NCBI RefSeq assembly: GCF_019703875.1
Contig: NZ_AP024110.1
Span: 2,728,001-2,792,000 of the forward strand
Length of the DNA: 64,000 nucleotides
Source of the DNA: Methyloradius palustris
GTDB taxonomy: Bacteria > Pseudomonadota > Gammaproteobacteria > Burkholderiales > Methylophilaceae
Reading direction: 5' to 3'
The position numbers and the translations under genes were made by a program. The notes beneath the pieces are model-generated. The model was not told where the DNA came from. It did no database searches and worked only from the letters and a program-made list of their open reading frames with translations. Shown here piece by piece: positions 60,089-64,000 of the stretch; the stretch's first letter is position 1; every line of letters begins with the position of its first letter.

Positions 60089-60559
60089 CTATAGCTCTTT
60101 CGCAATGGCATCAAGAATCTCAGCATGTGCTTTAGCATCAATTTCTTTACGCAAAATCTTCTCAGCACCTGCAATTGCCAGAGCAGATACTTGCTGACGT
60201 AAACCTTCTTTAGCACGGTTTACTTCTTGATCAATTTCAGCTTTTGCACTGCCAATAATGCGATCAGCTTCTGATTTTGCGTTGCCTTTAGCTTCTTCAA
60301 TCAAATCAGTCGCGCGCTTTTCAGCTTGTGCAATGATTTGTGAAGCAAGTTGCTTGGCTTCAGTAATTGCTTCAGATGATTTCTTCGATGCTTGTTCCAA
60401 CTCGGTTTTGCCACGCTCACCAGCGGCCAAACCGTCAGCAATTTCCTTTTGACGGGCTTCAATCGCGTTCATGAGTGGCGGCCAGACAAATTTCGTGGTG
60501 AACATAATCAACACGAAAAAGGCTATCGCCTGTGCAACTAGTGTAAATCCGATATCCAT
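60089..60559 (-). CDS. atpF: ATP synthase b subunit
   Basis: 156 residues. One N-terminal membrane helix ([20 protein letters not shown]) and a long charged helix forming the peripheral stalk dimer. [20 protein letters not shown] is the typical junction. 111 bases separate it from atpE. Confidence 0.96.
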   Translation of the reverse strand: MDIGFTLVAQAIAFFVLIMFTTKFVWPPLMNAIEARQKEIADGLAAGERGKTELEQASKKSSEAITEAKQLASQIIAQAEKRATDLIEEAKGNAKSEADRIIGSAKAEIDQEVNRAKEGLRQQVSALAIAGAEKILRKEIDAKAHAEILDAIAKEL

Positions 60560-60670
60560 TTTTGCTCCTGACTGTTATGCCCGATGGCATAACAGATTTA
60601 TATAGCCCAAACGTTTATTTAGCCCAGACCCCAAAAGAGTCGAAAGCTTAATTAAATTAGCTAACTACAA

Positions 60671-60976
<306 letters not shown>

Positions 60977-61000
60977 TTACTTTAAGTCTTACTACTAAAA

Positions 61001-61810
61001 CTAGTGACTTTCGTGCGCCATCGCCAGATAGACGACGGTAAGCATCATAAAAATGAACGCTTGCAGCACAACAATCAAAATGTGGAAAATTGACCAGCCA
61101 GCACCAAGAATTGCGCCAAATATCGTGCCAGTCAGGCCAGTTGCTGCCCAGAGTCCGAGCAGCAGGAAAATCACCTCACCCGCATACATGTTGCCAAATA
61201 AACGAAGTGAATGTGAAAGCGGTTTTGAAATATATTCGATGAGGTTAAATGCGAAGTTTGCAGGCCAAACGAGGGGATGTGTGCCGAAAGGTGAACAGAA
61301 CAGCTCGTGTATCCAGCCGCCTAGGCCTTTTGCCTTGATGGCAAAGAAAATCATTAAAATCCACACTGTGAGCGCTAGAGCAAAGGTGGTATTGACGTCA
61401 GAGGTAGGCACCATGCGCCACTTTGTATGCTCGTCACCTATGTGTGCAACCAGCCAAGCCACAATATCAACAGGTAAAAAGTCCATTGTGTTCATCATCA
61501 AAACCCACACAAACACGGTGAGTGCTGCCGGGGCAATGAATTTGTGGCGATCGCCATGGAAAATGTTCTTGACTTGGTCATCAATAAAACCGACCAGTAA
61601 TTCTACAAACGCCTGGCGCTTGCTTGGTACACCTGCTGTTGCACCGCGTACCACCCACCAGATTAGGCCGATAGCAATTAGTCCAAGTGCGATTGACATT
61701 ACAAAGGTATCAACATGCAGCGTCCAGAAACTACCATTGCCAACGGAATGGGTGTTAAAAGACAGGTGATGCGCAATATATTCTGATGGTGTTAATTGTT
61801 CTGTCGCCAT
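61001..61810 (-). CDS. atpB: ATP synthase a subunit
   Basis: 269 residues, about six membrane helices. The conserved helix [18 protein letters not shown] contains the essential stator Arg. It forms the proton half-channels with the c-ring. It starts 11 bases after atpI. Confidence 0.97.
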   Translation of the reverse strand: MATEQLTPSEYIAHHLSFNTHSVGNGSFWTLHVDTFVMSIALGLIAIGLIWWVVRGATAGVPSKRQAFVELLVGFIDDQVKNIFHGDRHKFIAPAALTVFVWVLMMNTMDFLPVDIVAWLVAHIGDEHTKWRMVPTSDVNTTFALALTVWILMIFFAIKAKGLGGWIHELFCSPFGTHPLVWPANFAFNLIEYISKPLSHSLRLFGNMYAGEVIFLLLGLWAATGLTGTIFGAILGAGWSIFHILIVVLQAFIFMMLTVVYLAMAHESH

Positions 61811-61821
61811 GACATCAAACC

Positions 61822-62226
61822 CTAAGTTTCACTTTTTTCGTTATGCGCATTTTTATCAAGCGCAGTGACTGCCACTCCAGACAAAATAGCAGCTGCGGCT
61901 AAGCCTAATATCAAAGCCCAGGGCACTAAATGGTCTGTGTAAATTTTAAATGTAATAAATAACAGAATTATGATGGTCAATATCTTGACCGCTTCTGCTT
62001 TTAGTAAGCCAATTAATATGGCTCCAGCCTCTTTATTATGTTCGCTGCGTCTGGCCATTATTGACGCGGCAAATCCACCTGCTATTGCTGAGCCTCCACC
62101 TGCTAATGCAGATAAAGCGCCATGTAACCCCGCAAAATATCCTGCTGCTAATGCGACGGCTGCCGTGGCCATAATCTGCCACTTTGCCATCTGCTTATAC
62201 ACGGTGGATGTTTTATTGTTTTCCAT
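61822..62226 (-). CDS. atpI: ATP synthase accessory subunit I
   Basis: 134 residues with about four hydrophobic segments. Position as first gene of the atp operon and size fit AtpI, which helps c-ring assembly. The sequence itself is poorly conserved, so the call relies mainly on context. 133 bases separate it from parB; no parS-like palindrome was seen there. Confidence 0.85.
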   Translation of the reverse strand: MENNKTSTVYKQMAKWQIMATAAVALAAGYFAGLHGALSALAGGGSAIAGGFAASIMARRSEHNKEAGAILIGLLKAEAVKILTIIILLFITFKIYTDHLVPWALILGLAAAAILSGVAVTALDKNAHNEKSET

Positions 62227-62359
62227 TTGTGATTCTTAACCAACTTATTGCTTACTTCAGTTTCAGCATGCAAGCTACTTAAGAAATTTCCTTACCAAAT
62301 GGCACACCGTGAAAAGCCCGTGATTGTCTTGTTTAATCAGTATTAAGTCAAGCGTTTCA

Positions 62360-63217
62360 TCATGCCTGACGTTTCAGCTTGGCGATAATCTCATCCAACT
62401 GATCAAGGCTGGAATAGCGAATTTTCAATGTTCCTGCGCCTTTTGCAGAGGTTTCGATTTTGACATCCGCCCCCAATGATTCTGCGATTTCTTCCTGCAA
62501 GCGCTGCACATCCTGGTCAGGCTTTTTGACTTTCGGCGCGGTTAAAACTTGCGAGCCTATGGTCTTCACCAGCTTTTCTGCATCCCTAACCGATAAGCCT
62601 TTTTGTATAATTTGCTCAGCCGCAGTAATTTGAGCAGCTTCGTTTAAGCTTAATAGCGCTCTTGCATGGCCCATATCCAGCAAACCATTGATGAGTTTTT
62701 CCTGCACTTGCACGTGCAAATTTTGTAAACGAAGTAGATTTGTCACAGCACTACGCGAGCGGCCAACGGCGTGCGCTGCAGTTTCATGCGTCATACCAAA
62801 CTCATCGATCAGGCGCTTAATACCTGTAGATTCTTCTAGCGGATTCAGGTTCTCGCGCTGGATATTTTCAATCAAGGCCATAGCCAGCGCAGATTCGTCT
62901 GGAATGTCACGCACGATTACGGGCACTTCTTTCAGCCCAGCGAGCTGCGAAGCACGCCAGCGACGCTCACCGGCAATAATCTCATAGCGATCGCCCGCGA
63001 TTTTGCGCGTGATAATCGGCTGCATGATGCCTTGTGATTTGATCGAATCTGCCAGCGTTTGCAAAGCAGTTTGATCCATATGGGAGCGAGGCTGATACTT
63101 CCCAGGCTGCAGCTGATCTACCTTTAACATGCGTAGCGCATCTGCATCACCCACACTACCCATATCACCTGCCAATAAGGCATCTAAGCCACGACCCAAC
63201 CCTTTAGGCTTCACCAT
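62360..63217 (-). CDS. parB: Chromosome partitioning protein ParB
   Basis: 285 residues. N-terminal GLGRGLDALLAGD, the CTP-binding ParB/Srx motif GERRWRASQLAG, IENIQRENLNPLEES, and a central helix-turn-helix (THETAAHAVGRSRSAVTNLL). It binds parS near the origin and loads SMC. Its start overlaps the parA stop by 14 bases. Confidence 0.96.
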   Translation of the reverse strand: MVKPKGLGRGLDALLAGDMGSVGDADALRMLKVDQLQPGKYQPRSHMDQTALQTLADSIKSQGIMQPIITRKIAGDRYEIIAGERRWRASQLAGLKEVPVIVRDIPDESALAMALIENIQRENLNPLEESTGIKRLIDEFGMTHETAAHAVGRSRSAVTNLLRLQNLHVQVQEKLINGLLDMGHARALLSLNEAAQITAAEQIIQKGLSVRDAEKLVKTIGSQVLTAPKVKKPDQDVQRLQEEIAESLGADVKIETSAKGAGTLKIRYSSLDQLDEIIAKLKRQA

Positions 63218-64000
63218 TTACCGCCCTCACTTTACCTACTTTTCGATTAATAATTTCACCTGCCAGCGCCAGATAAGCCTTGGCACCCTTGGAGCTTTTG
63301 TCATAAAACAGCACAGGTACGCCATAGCTCGGGGCCTCAGCCAGCCTGATATTACGGGGGATGACGGTGCGATAGACTTTGTCGCCAAAATGCTGTGATA
63401 ACTCGACTGAAACTTGCTGCGCCAGCATATTGCGGTTATCAAACAGGGTACGCAACAAGCCTTCGATCTCTAAAGTCGGGTTTAAATGCGCACGCACTTT
63501 CTTGATGGTATTGACTAAATCAGACAAGCCCTCCAGTGCGTAATATTCGCACTGCATGGGGATCATCACGGCATCAGCCGCCGTCAGCGCGTTGACCGTA
63601 ATCAGGTTGAGGGCAGGAGGGCAATCAATCAATATGTAATCATATGGCTTGCCTGAAGGGTCGGCTTTAACCAATTCTGCCAATGCCTGCTTGAGGCGAG
63701 TCTCACGAGCAATTTCGTTCACCAGCTCGACTTCTGCACCAGCCAATTCACGGTTTGCCGGAGCAACGTCAAACTTTCCTTTTTCTGAGGTTTGTATCAC
63801 TTCTTTAAAGGTTTTTTGGCCAATCAATACATGATAAACGGTGTGTTTAAGGCTGGTTTTTTCTATGCCACTACCTGTGGTCGCGTTGCCTTGTGGATCA
63901 AGATCAATGAGCAAAACGCGGCGCTTAGTAGCAGCCAAGCTAGCAGCTAGATTCACGCAAGTGGTGGTTTTACCCACACCACCTTTTTGGTTGGTAATCG
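63204..64000 (-). CDS. parA: Chromosome partitioning ATPase ParA, 5' truncated
   Basis: The frame continues to the window edge, so the true start is outside. About 265 residues are visible, beginning ITNQKGGVGKTTTCVNLAA, a deviant Walker A motif with the signature lysine. VLLIDLDPQGNATTG and DYILIDCPPALN follow. A GTG inside the P-loop (63977) could be taken as a start, but that would destroy the motif. ParA drives origin segregation with ParB. Confidence 0.96.
   Translation of the reverse strand, partial: ITNQKGGVGKTTTCVNLAASLAATKRRVLLIDLDPQGNATTGSGIEKTSLKHTVYHVLIGQKTFKEVIQTSEKGKFDVAPANRELAGAEVELVNEIARETRLKQALAELVKADPSGKPYDYILIDCPPALNLITVNALTAADAVMIPMQCEYYALEGLSDLVNTIKKVRAHLNPTLEIEGLLRTLFDNRNMLAQQVSVELSQHFGDKVYRTVIPRNIRLAEAPSYGVPVLFYDKSSKGAKAYLALAGEIINRKVGKVRAVNGEA

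Noticed and set aside
62227..62359. Possible parS or origin element between parB and atpI
   Set aside because: No GTTTCACGTGAAAC-like palindrome was found; parAB alone only suggests that the origin is near.
63977..63977. GTG as start of parA
   Set aside because: It lies within the P-loop KGGVGKTT; the frame stays open to the window edge, so the true start is outside.

Overview
The window looks like chromosome of a methylotrophic betaproteobacterium, most likely Methylophilaceae (Methylotenera-like). This is inferred from a lanthanide-type PQQ methanol dehydrogenase (xoxF), an orphan pqqA, and the betaproteobacterial arrangement parA-parB-atpIBEFHAGDC. No rRNA, tRNA, insertion sequence, prophage block or CRISPR array was seen.

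Layout. 1-2734 (+): end of thiS, thiG, apaG, mltA. 2748-5025: a doxX/extradiol-dioxygenase pair divergent from a lysR regulator. 5147-5218 (-): a 23-residue pqqA with its own terminator. 5387-17860 (-): a tightly packed nine-gene run (arsR, aas, Tat-type amidohydrolase, DUF2339, DUF3999, lplT, a membrane-anchored permuted-papain-like protein, a HipA-like kinase, DUF3037). It places both halves of lysophospholipid salvage (aas and lplT) in one probable operon with envelope proteins of unknown role. 18033-23776 (+): 2OG-Fe oxygenase, GGDEF cyclase, Kef/YbaL-type antiporter, MFS transporter. 23790-24653 (-): transglutaminase-like protein.

25026-44244 (-) is the most striking part: a six-gene type I secretion operon. 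Its order is TolC-like outer-membrane channel, MotB/SiiA-like protein, HlyD adaptor, MotA/SiiB-like protein, a 3,956-residue RTX protein and an ABC exporter. Adding a MotAB-like ion channel to a giant-protein type I secretion system recalls Salmonella SPI-4 (siiABCDEF), but the cargo here is an RTX protein and the channel genes are split by hlyD. The cargo gene contains ~1.01-kb higher-order repeats of alternating A/B subtype. A 24-codon ORF with a strong ribosome-binding site and a 14-bp-stem terminator lies just downstream.

44469-54937: dienelactone hydrolase divergent from xoxF; a cNMP-binding/thioredoxin-reductase-like fusion lacking the CxxC; a TetR gene divergent from an alpha/beta-hydrolase plus SDR operon, with two matching operator palindromes around the promoter; an HU gene; msrB; a membrane protein next to a GH19 endolysin-like enzyme; and an NPPW methyltransferase. 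55037-64000 (-): the full F1Fo ATP synthase operon, parB and a 5'-truncated parA, suggesting proximity to the replication origin.

Functional assignments come from reading motifs by eye. No database search was possible.
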